Shown here piece by piece: positions 46,435-55,752 of a stretch of DNA of 64,000 nucleotides. The position numbers and the translations under genes were made by a program. Position 1 is the stretch's first letter; each line of letters begins with the position of its first letter. The notes beneath the pieces were generated by a model. That model did no database searches and was not told where the DNA came from. It saw only the letters and a program-made list of their open reading frames with translations. Location: NCBI RefSeq assembly GCF_007995155.1, contig NZ_CP042593.1, positions 414,001 to 478,000 of the forward strand, written 5' to 3'. The stretch is from Cytobacillus dafuensis. GTDB lineage: Bacteria > Bacillota > Bacilli > Bacillales > Cytobacillaceae.

Positions 46435-47709
46435 ATGAATAAATTAAGAAAGGGCTTAAAAAGAAAGAGCAAGGGACGAAAAAACATGAAGACAATTGTT
46501 TTTATAGGAAGCCACAAGTCAGGCACAAGTCGAGAAGCGATACAAATTGCTGATCAAATGGGTTACTTTACAGTTTTAATTACTAATAACAGGAAATTTA
46601 TTGATCAAAGAGAAGAATTTCAAGATGTCCATCAAATGATATTTATGAAAGAAATTCACGACATAGAAAAACTAAAAGAAAGCTTTCAATTATTACAGGA
46701 CCAAGGGAAAAATATAAAGGCTTGCATAAGTCTTATAGATCCATATGTACATCTTGCCTCAATCCTATCAAAAGAGATGGGGTTTGTTCATCTTTCAACA
46801 AAAGCTTTATACAAAATGGAAGACAAGACTCGATTCAGACATGCACTGCAGAAGCTCGATGTGAATCCATTCTATTCGGTTATGAATCCAAATGATTCTG
46901 TTCATGAAATGATAAATCAAATTGAAAGCTTTTTGCCACTCATCTTGAAATATCCTCTATCCAATGGTTCAAAGGATGTAATATTCGTGAAATCAAAGGA
47001 AGCTCTTCCTAAAGGAATTGAAATGTTAAAAACCAAATTTCCTCATTTGCCTATTTTAATAGAAGAATATTTAGACGGTCCCCAATATTTAATCGAGGTA
47101 ATCGTTTGCCATGGGGATATTCATCTCATTGGAGTTGTGGAGCAAGAATTCTCACAAAAGGATACCTTTATTGTGACTGGATATAGCTTTCCCGCTGAAA
47201 TGGATGAGTTCCTTTACAATAAACTAGAAATGACGGTCAAATCGATTATAAATAAATTAGAAATGTATCATGGGTCTTGTCATCTGGAGATGAGAAATGT
47301 AAAAGGTGAATGGAAATTAGTTGAGATCAATCCAAGAATGTCAGGAGGAGCGATGAATAGAATTATTCTTGAAGGAACTGGAGTGAATATCGTTCAAGAA
47401 ATTATTAAAATGAACTTAGGGGAGGAACCTATTTTGAAGGGCGCGTTGTCAAATCATGTATTTGCACATTTTTTAACGGTAAGTTCCAGAGGGAAGCTGA
47501 TAAAAGTTACAGGGAAGAATCGTGCTCTATCTTATGATGGTGTAAAGGAAGTTTATATAAAACCACGTAAAGGTCAAATCTTAACTGCCCCGTATTCAAT
47601 GGGAGATCGCTATGCCTATGTGATTGCCTCCTCTGATTCTAAAGAGGAAGCAAAACGAATTGCAACGACAGCTGCTAAGGAAATAAAATTTTATATGGAA
47701 CCTCTTTAA
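46435..47709 (+). CDS. ATP-grasp carboxylate-amine ligase-like protein
   Basis: 424 residues, or 407 if it starts at ATG 46486 (MKTIVFIGSHKSGTSREA), which fits the fold's beginning better; neither has a strong ribosome site. ATP-grasp domain about 130-330: LPLILKYPLSNGSKDVIFV, LPILIEEYLDGPQYLIEVIV, and the metal-binding WKLVEINPRMSGG. Family enzymes join a carboxylate to an amine through an acyl-phosphate. First of three ATP-grasp genes in the island; could attach an amino acid to a glycan or protein. Confidence 0.8.
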   Translation: MNKLRKGLKRKSKGRKNMKTIVFIGSHKSGTSREAIQIADQMGYFTVLITNNRKFIDQREEFQDVHQMIFMKEIHDIEKLKESFQLLQDQGKNIKACISLIDPYVHLASILSKEMGFVHLSTKALYKMEDKTRFRHALQKLDVNPFYSVMNPNDSVHEMINQIESFLPLILKYPLSNGSKDVIFVKSKEALPKGIEMLKTKFPHLPILIEEYLDGPQYLIEVIVCHGDIHLIGVVEQEFSQKDTFIVTGYSFPAEMDEFLYNKLEMTVKSIINKLEMYHGSCHLEMRNVKGEWKLVEINPRMSGGAMNRIILEGTGVNIVQEIIKMNLGEEPILKGALSNHVFAHFLTVSSRGKLIKVTGKNRALSYDGVKEVYIKPRKGQILTAPYSMGDRYAYVIASSDSKEEAKRIATTAAKEIKFYMEPL

Positions 47710-47721
47710 GGAATTTTGGCT

Positions 47722-48738
47722 ATGGTATTAATCGGAATGTTGCATTATAAGAAGAGGCCGGATGATGTGAAAATTGCCTATGCATGTGCTGCAGTCGCAA
47801 AAATGGAAGGCTTCCATTTCTTTTATTTTTCTTATCAGTGCGTTCAATTTGATAGCCAAAAGATAAATGGCTGGATTTACGAAAAAGGAAATTGGATTCA
47901 AAAAGAAATGGATTTTCCAAATGTAATTATTAATAATAGCAGTCCTAAAAGCATTAAGCAAAAAGAAATCTATAGTCGTTTAAAAAAGATGATTCCATTT
48001 ACGAGTCACACAGTAGGGAACAAAATGAAGGTTTATAAAAAAATATTACGGGATGGGGAGTTTGCAGATTATTTAATCCCGACCTTCCCTTTGGAAAGTA
48101 CAGAAAAGACCATTGAATTATTAGAAAAGGCAAAAACAATCGTCATCAAGCCTTATTCCGGTAATCATGGAAAAAAAGTCATTTTTATTCAAGGGGATGC
48201 TTTAAAAGGCTTTACCATAATAAATGGTGATCATAAAGATTTGTTGGATAGTAAATCATTTGATTTATTAATTGAAGAGTTAAAACATGAACAAAAGTAT
48301 TTAACTCAGCCATTTATTGAGTGTAAAACAAAAACTGGACTAACTTATGATTTTCGACTTCATGTCCAAAAAAATGGCTCGGGGAATTGGGATATTAATC
48401 TTATCTATCCACGGATAAGCGGAAGTGCCAAACTGATAAGCAATATTAGCAGCGGTGGATACCGAGGAGATCTTGACCGTTTTCTTAAAGATGAGTTTGG
48501 AAATGAATATTTCAATAAACAAAGGCTGCTTGAAAAATTCGCCATTGCCTTTGCCAGTCATTTTGAATCCTTGTATAATCATTCCTTTGATGAACTTGGG
48601 ATAGATGTAGGAATGGATGAAAATGGAAAAATATGGATTTTTGAAGTAAACTGGAGACCAGGATCCAAGCATAGAGAATTTGATGTTGCAAAAAGAATCG
48701 TCCATTACGCGCATTATATGGCAAAAGATAAGGGCTAA
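47722..48738 (+). CDS. YheC/YheD-type endospore coat ATP-grasp protein
   Basis: 338 residues from ATG at 47722 (AAGGAA 9 nt upstream; a TTG at 47716 is also possible), 12 nt after the previous stop. VLIGMLHYKKRPDDVKIAYA at the start, ATP-grasp part with TIVIKPYSGNHGKKVIFI, TYDFRLHVQKNGSG and IWIFEVNWRPGSKH. YheC and YheD of B. subtilis are endospore coat-associated proteins. Likely a mother-cell ligase acting on coat material; no substrate known. Confidence 0.85.
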   Translation: MVLIGMLHYKKRPDDVKIAYACAAVAKMEGFHFFYFSYQCVQFDSQKINGWIYEKGNWIQKEMDFPNVIINNSSPKSIKQKEIYSRLKKMIPFTSHTVGNKMKVYKKILRDGEFADYLIPTFPLESTEKTIELLEKAKTIVIKPYSGNHGKKVIFIQGDALKGFTIINGDHKDLLDSKSFDLLIEELKHEQKYLTQPFIECKTKTGLTYDFRLHVQKNGSGNWDINLIYPRISGSAKLISNISSGGYRGDLDRFLKDEFGNEYFNKQRLLEKFAIAFASHFESLYNHSFDELGIDVGMDENGKIWIFEVNWRPGSKHREFDVAKRIVHYAHYMAKDKG

Positions 48739-48825
48739 AGTCTAATTTAATCAACTGCCTACACAAAAGCTCCCTCATTTTTATATCATGAATGTAGATG
48801 ATTAGACAGATGGAGGGAGTGGCTT

Positions 48826-49287
48826 ATGGAAAGAAACGAAAGCTCAATAAATAAGGAAAATTGTATTGGTGATGCGTTACTTGAAATAATAAACTTACAG
48901 AATCTTTTATCGAACATCTCAACTCCTTATCTCGGTAGTTTACTTGGCAGGCTCTTTAAAGTAGACACAATTCCATTCATGCTCTTTACAAAAAAGGGGA
49001 TTCATCATGTTAGCAGCCATTTTATTAATATTGATTCAATAGGACAAGAGTGTTTCACAACCAGTTTTTTTGGAGTTAATTCGTATGAAAAAGGAACTCA
49101 CTGTGCCAATATTACTTTACTTCGCCCATTTGACATAAATAATAGGCCTGTAACAGATTTATGTGAAGTTTATCGATTAGAAAAAACACCCGTTTGCACC
49201 GATATAGATCTATCTTGTATTTGTGGATTACAATGCTTAGATACAGATCTATTAATGAGAAAAATCATCATCGAGCCAAAATGGTAA
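48826..49287 (+). CDS. CotY/CotZ-family spore coat protein
   Basis: 153 residues, close to the CotZ size. CIGDALLEIINLQNLL at the start, FMLFTKKG, FTTSFFGVNSYEKGTHCANI, LLRPFD and the family signature TDIDLSCICGLQCLDTDLL at about 125-143. These Cys-rich proteins build the spore crust or exosporium basal layer. ATG at 48826 after GGAGGGAGTGG. Shorter than its His-rich relative at 32227 but same C-terminal signature, so the island encodes two CotY/Z paralogues. Own terminator. Confidence 0.88.
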   Translation: MERNESSINKENCIGDALLEIINLQNLLSNISTPYLGSLLGRLFKVDTIPFMLFTKKGIHHVSSHFINIDSIGQECFTTSFFGVNSYEKGTHCANITLLRPFDINNRPVTDLCEVYRLEKTPVCTDIDLSCICGLQCLDTDLLMRKIIIEPKW

Positions 49288-49290
49288 TGA

Positions 49291-49322
49291 AGCATCCAGA
49301 TAATGGGTGCTTTTTGTTTTTT
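49291..49322. terminator. Terminator after the CotY/Z-like gene
   Basis: AAGCATCC pairs with GGGTGCTT around AGATAAT, followed by TTTGTTTTTTT. Confidence 0.85.
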
Positions 49323-49465
49323 TAAGATGGATTATAACACAGGCATGAAACTAAAAAATACATAGGATAGGATACAACTGCTTTTTAGCTAACAGGAAAG
49401 TTTAAGTCTATTAACATTCTAAAGTAAAGTGTGTGTTCATTTAAATATCTGCTAATAAGATCGCA

Positions 49466-49713
49466 TAAAGAAAACTCGCCGATTGGCGAGCCTTGGAAAG
49501 GCGAAGACAGAGGCGTAGTTGCACTTATCGCGCTCATACATGCCACGTCCTGTGGCATTCGCCCGACTAGGGCATCCTCGTAAAAGCTATCGCTTTTCCT
49601 TCGTGCGATGTTAATCGCTATCGAAGCCTTCCTTGTCCTGTCCGTCGTACTTAATTCCTAAAATTGGCAACTACGTCGGATCATCTTCTGCGTTGACAAT
49701 TTATACTTTCTTA
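49466..49713. repeat. Intergenic repeat family B, copy 2 (inverted)
   Basis: Reverse complement of the 23641 element with the same blocks in the same order, but its middle holds TGCCACGTCCTGTGGCATTC and a GCGATAGCTTTTACGAGGAT-type stretch where copy 1 has a shorter unrelated segment. Sits in the 580-nt gene-free gap between a CotZ-like and a YheC/D-like gene. Remaining gap sequence shows nothing clear. Confidence 0.88.
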
Positions 49714-49866
49714 ACGTGTAAGAAAAACTAAGGCATTCGCCAAAAAGGACTAGCGAACGCCAAGTTTTTCTAATTTTTTGTACCCGTAAATTCTAAAAAT
49801 ATTCATAAAAAATATGGAAATCTGGTTGATGGTCTTTATTACGAATCTAAAGGAGTGCTGTGAAAT

Positions 49867-50658
49867 ATGGAAAATCCAAAGATAAAAAGGAGTAAATGGG
49901 CCTTAAAAAATATTTTAGAAGAGCATGATCAGTTCCGTCAATATATCCCTGAAACAAGGTTATTTAGTAGCCATGATTTAGCTGAGATGCTTGAAATGTA
50001 TAAGATGGTTTATATAAAGCCAGATAATTGGTCATGGGGAAGGGGTGTTATGAGAGTAGAGAAAATAATAACGAAAAGTGGTAAATGTAAATTTCGATAC
50101 CAAAGCAAAAAAGAATCCTTTACCTTTCGTTCCTACACAGAATTATTCGATGCTATTGAAAGATCAATCAACAAAAAAATGAAGAAACGGAAAAATCATA
50201 CCTACATTATCCAAAGAGGCATTCATTTATTAAAATACAATGAAGCCATATTTGATTTTCGTTTAATGGTACAGCTATCTCCGAAAAATAAATATGAATC
50301 TACCGGTATATTAGGCAGATTAGCAGATCCGAAATATATTGTAACGAATTTTCATAGTAAAGGAACACCCTATCCAGTTGAATTTTTGCTAAAACCTCAT
50401 ATGAAAAAAAAGGATATAAAAGAATTGAAAAAAAAATTGTACATTCTAGGTGAGGAAATTGCTCTTTTGTTTAATCGAAAGGCAATCGGATTAGATATCG
50501 GCATAGATGAAAATATGAATATCTGGATTATCGAAATAAATTTGAAGCCAGATCCTTTTGTGTTTAAAGAAATTGACGATGAAAAGATGATCAATAAAAT
50601 CATGCAATATCGATTTTATTGGAAAAATGAAAAGAAATCTAAAAAAAGGGACAAATAA
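49867..50658 (+). CDS. YheC/YheD-type ATP-grasp protein (short)
   Basis: 263 residues. Begins directly with the ATP-grasp part: IKRSKWALKNILEEHDQFRQ, MVYIKPDNWSWGRGVMRV, FDFRLMVQLSPKNKYE and IGLDIGIDENMNIWIIEINL. Lacks the N-terminal 80 residues seen in the 47722 protein. ATG at 49867 after AAAGGAGTGC. Third ATP-grasp gene of the island; strongly basic C-terminus. Confidence 0.83.
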   Translation: MENPKIKRSKWALKNILEEHDQFRQYIPETRLFSSHDLAEMLEMYKMVYIKPDNWSWGRGVMRVEKIITKSGKCKFRYQSKKESFTFRSYTELFDAIERSINKKMKKRKNHTYIIQRGIHLLKYNEAIFDFRLMVQLSPKNKYESTGILGRLADPKYIVTNFHSKGTPYPVEFLLKPHMKKKDIKELKKKLYILGEEIALLFNRKAIGLDIGIDENMNIWIIEINLKPDPFVFKEIDDEKMINKIMQYRFYWKNEKKSKKRDK

Positions 50659-50686
50659 GCCCTAATCATATTTAGTTTTTAAATTG

Positions 50687-50717
50687 CAAAAGCCGGGGAT
50701 TTTTTCCCCGGCTTTTG
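50687..50717. terminator. Bidirectional terminator
   Basis: CAAAAGCCGGGGA pairs perfectly with TCCCCGGCTTTTG around a T loop; flanking A- and T-runs let it stop both the 49867 gene and the convergent dehydrogenase gene. Confidence 0.92.
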
Positions 50718-50772
50718 TAGTTGCTTTATAAGCAGATAAATATCTAATGAATAGATTAACGTTTCTACTCCA

Positions 50773-52044
50773 TTATATATTGTAATACTCATATCCTATT
50801 TCTTTCATTTTGGATTTTTCCAAAATGTTTCTACCGTCAAAAATGACAGGTGACTTCATGATTGATTTATGTTTTTCCCATTCTGTGATCCGAAATTCTT
50901 CCCATTCAGTACAAATAATCACAGCATCACAATTTCTTAACGTATTTTCAATATTATTTTGTTGAATGACCCTCTGATTTCCAATTTTCGCTTTAGGATC
51001 ATAGCAGGTAACATTTGCTTGCTCAGCTAGTAGTCTGTCGATAATTCGAAATGCTGGGGATTCCCTTGTATCGTCAGTATTTGCTTTAAAAGAGATACCT
51101 AAGATAGCAATATTTTTCCCCTTTAATTTCCCAAGCTTGCTTTTCACCATATGAATAAAATGAATAGGCTGTGTCTCGTTTACCTCTTTTGCAGCTTCCA
51201 AAATGGTCAAACGGTGGTTTGATTTTTTTGCGGTGTATAAAAGGGCACTTACATCTTTCGGAAAACAAGATCCTCCAAATCCAATCCCTGCCTTTAAAAA
51301 ACTATTCCCAATTCTTTTGTCATACCCGATTCCTTCAGCTATACCATCTATATGAATATCTAATGTTTTACATAATCGGGCCAGTTCATTTATATAAGAG
51401 ATCTTTAATGCAAGGAAAGCATTGGCTGCATACTTGATTAGCTCAGAGGATTTAGAATCCGTTTCTACAATGGGGCAGTGGAAATTCTTATATAATTCTT
51501 TCATTATATCTCTTGCTTTTTTACTTTCAGAGCCAATCACAATTCTATCTGGATTTAAAGCGTCATGTAATGCTGAACCCTCTCGTAAGAACTCGGGATT
51601 TGATACAACATCGAATGGAATCAAAGCTTCCTGTTTTTCTTTAATCCAAGTCGTCACTAATTCGGCTGTTCCAACTGGTACTGTACTTTTATTGACGATG
51701 ACTTTATATTTATCCATATATTTTCCAATTGATTCGGTGACGTTTTTTACATACCTTAGGTCGGCACTCCCATCTTCTCCTTGAGGGGTCCCAACACAAA
51801 TAAAGATAATATCATTATCTTTTATGGCATTTTCTATATCCGATGTAAACGTAATATTTCTTTTCTGAAGATGTTTTGACAGCAACTCATCTAACCCTGG
51901 TTCGTAGAAATAAATCTTTCCAGATTGTAAGGATTTAAGCTTTTGTTCATCAATATCAAGGCCAGTAACTTGGTGACCCATTTCACAAAAAACAAGGCCT
52001 GTGGTTGTACCAACATAGCCGGTACCTACTATTAATATGTTCAT
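50773..52044 (-). CDS. UDP-glucose/GDP-mannose dehydrogenase family, likely UDP-glucose 6-dehydrogenase
   Basis: 423 residues from ATG at 52044 after AGGGGGAG; the frame opens 9 codons earlier without a site. NAD-binding MNILIVGTGYVGTTTGLVF, domain joint NKSTVPVGTAE, catalytic Cys in GFGGSCFPKD (about 255), and C-terminal nucleotide-binding part with GISFKANTDDTRESPAF. Oxidises UDP-glucose to UDP-glucuronate (TuaD/Ugd type). Supplies a uronic acid to the island's glycan, consistent with the alginate-lyase-like gene at 37.5 kb. Confidence 0.9.
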   Translation of the reverse strand: MNILIVGTGYVGTTTGLVFCEMGHQVTGLDIDEQKLKSLQSGKIYFYEPGLDELLSKHLQKRNITFTSDIENAIKDNDIIFICVGTPQGEDGSADLRYVKNVTESIGKYMDKYKVIVNKSTVPVGTAELVTTWIKEKQEALIPFDVVSNPEFLREGSALHDALNPDRIVIGSESKKARDIMKELYKNFHCPIVETDSKSSELIKYAANAFLALKISYINELARLCKTLDIHIDGIAEGIGYDKRIGNSFLKAGIGFGGSCFPKDVSALLYTAKKSNHRLTILEAAKEVNETQPIHFIHMVKSKLGKLKGKNIAILGISFKANTDDTRESPAFRIIDRLLAEQANVTCYDPKAKIGNQRVIQQNNIENTLRNCDAVIICTEWEEFRITEWEKHKSIMKSPVIFDGRNILEKSKMKEIGYEYYNI

Positions 52045-52176
52045 AGATGTTCTCCCCCTGGTGAATAACACGGCAGTTTTCCAATTAGTACAATTTATTC
52101 AGCCAGCCTTTCAGATGTATGGACAAATACCAAAAAGGGCGATAAATAGGTGTTTTTGGAAAGGGGGCATAATCAT

Positions 52177-52393
52177 TTATCGCAGATTAACGGGCAGTAA
52201 GACCCCCACTTCAAAGTTGCGAGAGAATCAAAGAAACCTAAGTGGGGGATCAACTGCCCGTAAAGGCCCGATTGGTTCAACTAACCATCAGTGGGAGATG
52301 AAAGCCGACTAAGAACGCCACGTCCTGTGGCAACGTCGGCACTAGCACGTCCTGTGCGTCGAAAAACCCCCATTGATGGAAGTTTCACTTTAT
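52177..52393. repeat. Double-hairpin repeat family A, copy 4
   Basis: 217 bp, intermediate form: both outer hairpins kept, part of the middle retained (GCCACGTCCTGTGGCAACGT, CACGTCCTGTGCGTCG). It marks the right edge of the glycan island, upstream of the dehydrogenase and downstream of the MMPL gene. Confidence 0.92.
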
Positions 52394-52470
52394 GTGTGAA
52401 GAGGGCACCACTAGTCGAGTTTTCGACTTAGAGATGCCCCCTTAGACTGTTCATTTAACACTATGTTTTA

Positions 52471-54693
52471 TTATGAAATTTGCTCTTCAGCTTCAGCCTG
52501 ATGCAATTGTTTTTTACTTTTTCCATGTGTCAAAATTAAAATCGAAGGCAGGAAAATTCCTCTTATCAAGAACGTATCTAGTAAAATCCCCATAGCCATT
52601 ATGAAGCCGAATAGGAAGAGTTCTTGTAATGGCTGTGTCATTAAGACGGCAAAAGTAGCTGCAAGGATTAATCCTGCTGATGAAATCACGCCACCCGTAA
52701 CAGCAACTCCTTTTCCAACGGCTTCTTTCCAAGGAAGCTTAGTGGCTTCTTCTCTAATACGCGACACGAGCATGATGTTATAGTCAATGCCAAGGGCAAC
52801 CATAAAGACAAAGGTATACACAGGCAAGCGATAGCTAATGGTGTCATAGCCCATAAGATGTTTGAAAATCCACCATCCAAAGCCGAGCGTGGAAAAATAA
52901 GATAAAAGGATCGTTGACATCATGATAATCGGCATGAGTATTGATCGTGTTTGGAAACCTAGAATCACAGTTAGCAGCACGGTGACAAGGGAGAACAAGA
53001 CAATCATGTCACGATCGTTCATATGTTTTACATCTAGCTGCTGAGCGGATTGCCCAGCAAAGTGAAGATTAACTTCACTTGTAGAAAATCCGCTGTCTTT
53101 GAGCAATTGCTCCTCTGAATCACGGAGCTTCTGAACAGTGTCCAAGGCTTCCTTTTCATATGGATTGCTGTTCAATATTACTTGCAGTCTAACCGTTTGA
53201 TTGGATTCTGATAAATAGTTACGTGGAAGCATCCGCGTATCCTTCATCGCTTCATCAGAAATCATCGGGGTGACAGATGCAACGCCACTTTGGCCTGCTA
53301 ATTTCTGTGTAAGATCATTTACTTGATGGAAGAACTCTTCATTTATCTCAAATTCTTTGTCAGATTTTAATAGCACAGTTACAGGTGCTAATTGCCCTGC
53401 AGGATAATTTTCTTCGAGAAGCTCGAAGCCTTGGCGAGAGGGCATGTCTTCTGGGAATGATTTCAATAAATTAAATGAATATTGTATGGATGAAAAATTA
53501 AAGACACCAATAAGTAAGACAATAAGCAAGATGCTCCCTAATAATGCTGGTTTCCTCATTACTTGGTTGCTTATCTTAAACCATATTCCTTTTTTCGTTT
53601 TGCTTTCCTTCTCAACCTTTGGTACAAACGGCCAAAACGCTTTTCGACCCATTAAGGCAAAAATACTCGGGATGAGCGTCAAACCTGCTACTAAAATAAC
53701 CACTACAGCCACAGAAAAGACTGGAGCAAAACTATTGTATGGCTTAAATACAGTTACAAATAATGTAAGCATCGCTAGTAGAATGGTTCCGCCACTGAAT
53801 ACAATTGGTTCGGAAACATGATGCATGGCTTCTTGCATGGAAGCATACTTAGATTCGTGTTTCTTTAATTCCTCGCGATAACGTGAAAAAACAAACAGGC
53901 TATAATCGGTTAAAACGGCAAACAATAAAATCAGCATGATAGAAACAGCCGAGCTATCGATTGTAAACCAATCATATTTTCCAGCTAATCCTAATATCCG
54001 GTCGACTATTCCATATACGATACCTGCAATAATCAATGGGGTAATGGCAAGCAATGGAGAACGATAAATGACGATTAAAGTGATAAAAATCAAAACAACT
54101 GTTGCTACCATTAAAATGATATCAGAACTTTTGAATAAAGAGATTGTGTCAGCTGAGATTCCGGCTGGACCTGTGATTTCAAATTTCATTCCATCCATGC
54201 CGATGTCTTTTACTTTATCCCTAATTTGATCCATTATTTTAAGAACTTCGCCAGATTCAAGATTAGGATCTAATAAAAAATTGATTAGAAGTGTTGATCC
54301 ATCCTCAGAATACATTTGCTTTTGAACAGGAGGAGGAAGCGCATGAAAAGGAAGAGCACTTAAAATATTATCAGGCTTTTTATCAGAAGAAAGCCATTCG
54401 CTCAGTTCATTGATTTTTTCTTTATCTTGGTCAGTAATGCCGCCTTCACGATTAAAAACAAGGAGTGCAGGCAGTCCGTCAGTAGAAGGAAATTGTTCCT
54501 TCATTATTTGATTTGAAATTTCGGAAGGTGTATTCTCATTCACGCTTCCTTCTCCACTATTAACTTTATAATCTTTAGCTGATGGAGCGATCACGCTCAA
54601 TAGAACTACCGCTAATACCCATGCTAGGATAACAAATTTAGCTCCTTTTGAACTGCTCGCAAATTTTACTATTTTTCGAAATGGCTTAAGCAT
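52471..54693 (-). CDS. MMPL-family RND-type exporter
   Basis: 740 residues with about 12 membrane helices in two six-helix halves, each preceded by an outside loop domain of about 150-200 residues. Key motifs: VLTDYSLFVFSRYREELKKH in the first half and GIDYNIMLVSRIREEATKLP in the second, the proton-relay helices of MMPL proteins. Bacillus relatives (YdfJ, YdgH) are putative drug or lipid exporters. ATG at 54693 after AAAGGAG. Divergent from the TetR gene across a 42-bp repeat array, so possibly also under its control. Confidence 0.9.
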   Translation of the reverse strand: MLKPFRKIVKFASSSKGAKFVILAWVLAVVLLSVIAPSAKDYKVNSGEGSVNENTPSEISNQIMKEQFPSTDGLPALLVFNREGGITDQDKEKINELSEWLSSDKKPDNILSALPFHALPPPVQKQMYSEDGSTLLINFLLDPNLESGEVLKIMDQIRDKVKDIGMDGMKFEITGPAGISADTISLFKSSDIILMVATVVLIFITLIVIYRSPLLAITPLIIAGIVYGIVDRILGLAGKYDWFTIDSSAVSIMLILLFAVLTDYSLFVFSRYREELKKHESKYASMQEAMHHVSEPIVFSGGTILLAMLTLFVTVFKPYNSFAPVFSVAVVVILVAGLTLIPSIFALMGRKAFWPFVPKVEKESKTKKGIWFKISNQVMRKPALLGSILLIVLLIGVFNFSSIQYSFNLLKSFPEDMPSRQGFELLEENYPAGQLAPVTVLLKSDKEFEINEEFFHQVNDLTQKLAGQSGVASVTPMISDEAMKDTRMLPRNYLSESNQTVRLQVILNSNPYEKEALDTVQKLRDSEEQLLKDSGFSTSEVNLHFAGQSAQQLDVKHMNDRDMIVLFSLVTVLLTVILGFQTRSILMPIIMMSTILLSYFSTLGFGWWIFKHLMGYDTISYRLPVYTFVFMVALGIDYNIMLVSRIREEATKLPWKEAVGKGVAVTGGVISSAGLILAATFAVLMTQPLQELFLFGFIMAMGILLDTFLIRGIFLPSILILTHGKSKKQLHQAEAEEQIS

Positions 54694-54810
54694 TTAATCT
54701 CAGCTCCTTTGTAACTTTTTGAATTTATTGTAAAAATAGAATATGAACGGAGAATGAATGAGGTATTTCATTAAAAACTAAATTTTTTGAAATTGGTTAT
54801 TTTAAAAGGA

Positions 54811-55019
54811 AAAAGCGAACAGAAGTATTAATCAAACGATTGATTAAGGAGAAAAGCGAACGGAAGTATCAATCAAACGATTGATTAAGAGGAAAAAGCG
54901 AACAGAAGAATTAATCAAACGATTGATTAAGAGGAAATAGCGAACAGAAGTATCAATCAAACGATTGATTAAGAGGAAAAAAGCGAACAAAGGTATTAGT
55001 CAAACGATTGATTAATTTG
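54811..55019. repeat. Tandem array of five about 42-bp palindrome units
   Basis: GCGAAC recurs at 54815, 54856, 54898, 54940 and 54983 (periods 41, 42, 42, 43). Each unit has the palindrome TTAATCAA-ACGA-TTGATTAA (6-8 bp arms) and an A/G-rich joint. Fills most of the space between the divergent MMPL and TetR genes; the last unit abuts the TetR promoter. Confidence 0.9.
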
Positions 55020-55045
55020 ACAGTCTATAGAGATTTGGATAAAAT
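55017..55045 (+). promoter_or_regulatory. Sigma-A promoter of the tetR-type gene
   Basis: TTGACA at 55017-55022 and TAAAAT at 55040-55045, spacer 17 nt. The operator palindrome begins at the last base of the -10 box. Confidence 0.8.
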
Positions 55046-55061
55046 GAATGAAAGTCAGTCA
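55045..55061. promoter_or_regulatory. Predicted TetR operator O1
   Basis: TGAATGA-AAG-TCAGTCA, an inverted repeat of two 7-bp half sites with one mismatch. An identical 17-mer lies at 55753-55769 ahead of the SMR pair. Binding here would block the start site of the regulator gene. Confidence 0.75.
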
Positions 55062-55084
55062 TTGTTTTCGAGAGGAAGTGGATC

Positions 55085-55660
55085 ATGAATAAAAAAGAAA
55101 AAATTGTTCATGCAGCCATTGAGGTTTTTAAGGAAAAAGGCATTGAAAAGACGAAGATTTCGGATATTGTGAAATTGGCTGGAATTGCGCAAGGAACCTT
55201 CTATTTGTATTTTCCGTCTAAATTGTCTGTTATGCCGGCAATAGCAGAAGTAATGGTTGAAAAAGAAATGGCAGCGGTAAAAGCTCAAGTAGATGAAAGT
55301 GCATCTTTTTCAACACAGCTTACACAGGTGGTTGACGCCATTTTTTCTTTTACCAGTGATTATCGGGAACTTCAGGCTCTTGTATATGCAGGACTTGCTT
55401 CAACTGAGCATATAAAAGAATGGGAAACCGTTTATCAGCCTTTTTATTCGTGGATCAGCCAGTTTTTACAAGAAGCAAAGATTTCAGGTGTTATTCGTCA
55501 TTCCATTAATGTTGAACGCACTTCTAAGCTATTCATTGGTCTTGTTGAATCAGCGGCAGAGCAAATATATTTATATGATTCCAAGCAAGATGGGAATGCG
55601 GATACTCAAAAATTAGAAGTGATGGATTTCTTAAAGCGTGGGCTTGGGATTAGGGAATAA
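55085..55660 (+). CDS. TetR-family repressor of the adjacent SMR exporter
   Basis: 191 residues. N-terminal HTH at about 22-50: GIEKTKISDIVKLAGIAQGT followed by FYLYFPSKLSVMPAIAEVM. The C-terminal ligand domain is divergent as usual. ATG at 55085 after GAGAGGAAG. Identical operator copies in front of itself and of the SMR genes show autoregulation and control of the exporter (inference from sequence). Inducer unknown, probably a cationic drug. Confidence 0.9.
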   Translation: MNKKEKIVHAAIEVFKEKGIEKTKISDIVKLAGIAQGTFYLYFPSKLSVMPAIAEVMVEKEMAAVKAQVDESASFSTQLTQVVDAIFSFTSDYRELQALVYAGLASTEHIKEWETVYQPFYSWISQFLQEAKISGVIRHSINVERTSKLFIGLVESAAEQIYLYDSKQDGNADTQKLEVMDFLKRGLGIRE

Positions 55661-55752
55661 GAGCCTTTATTAAGGAAAAAAATGAAAATTTTTATTCGAC
55701 TTGCTTAGAAAGGCATCTTTAAGTAGGTCGAAATTATTTTTTATTTAAAAAA

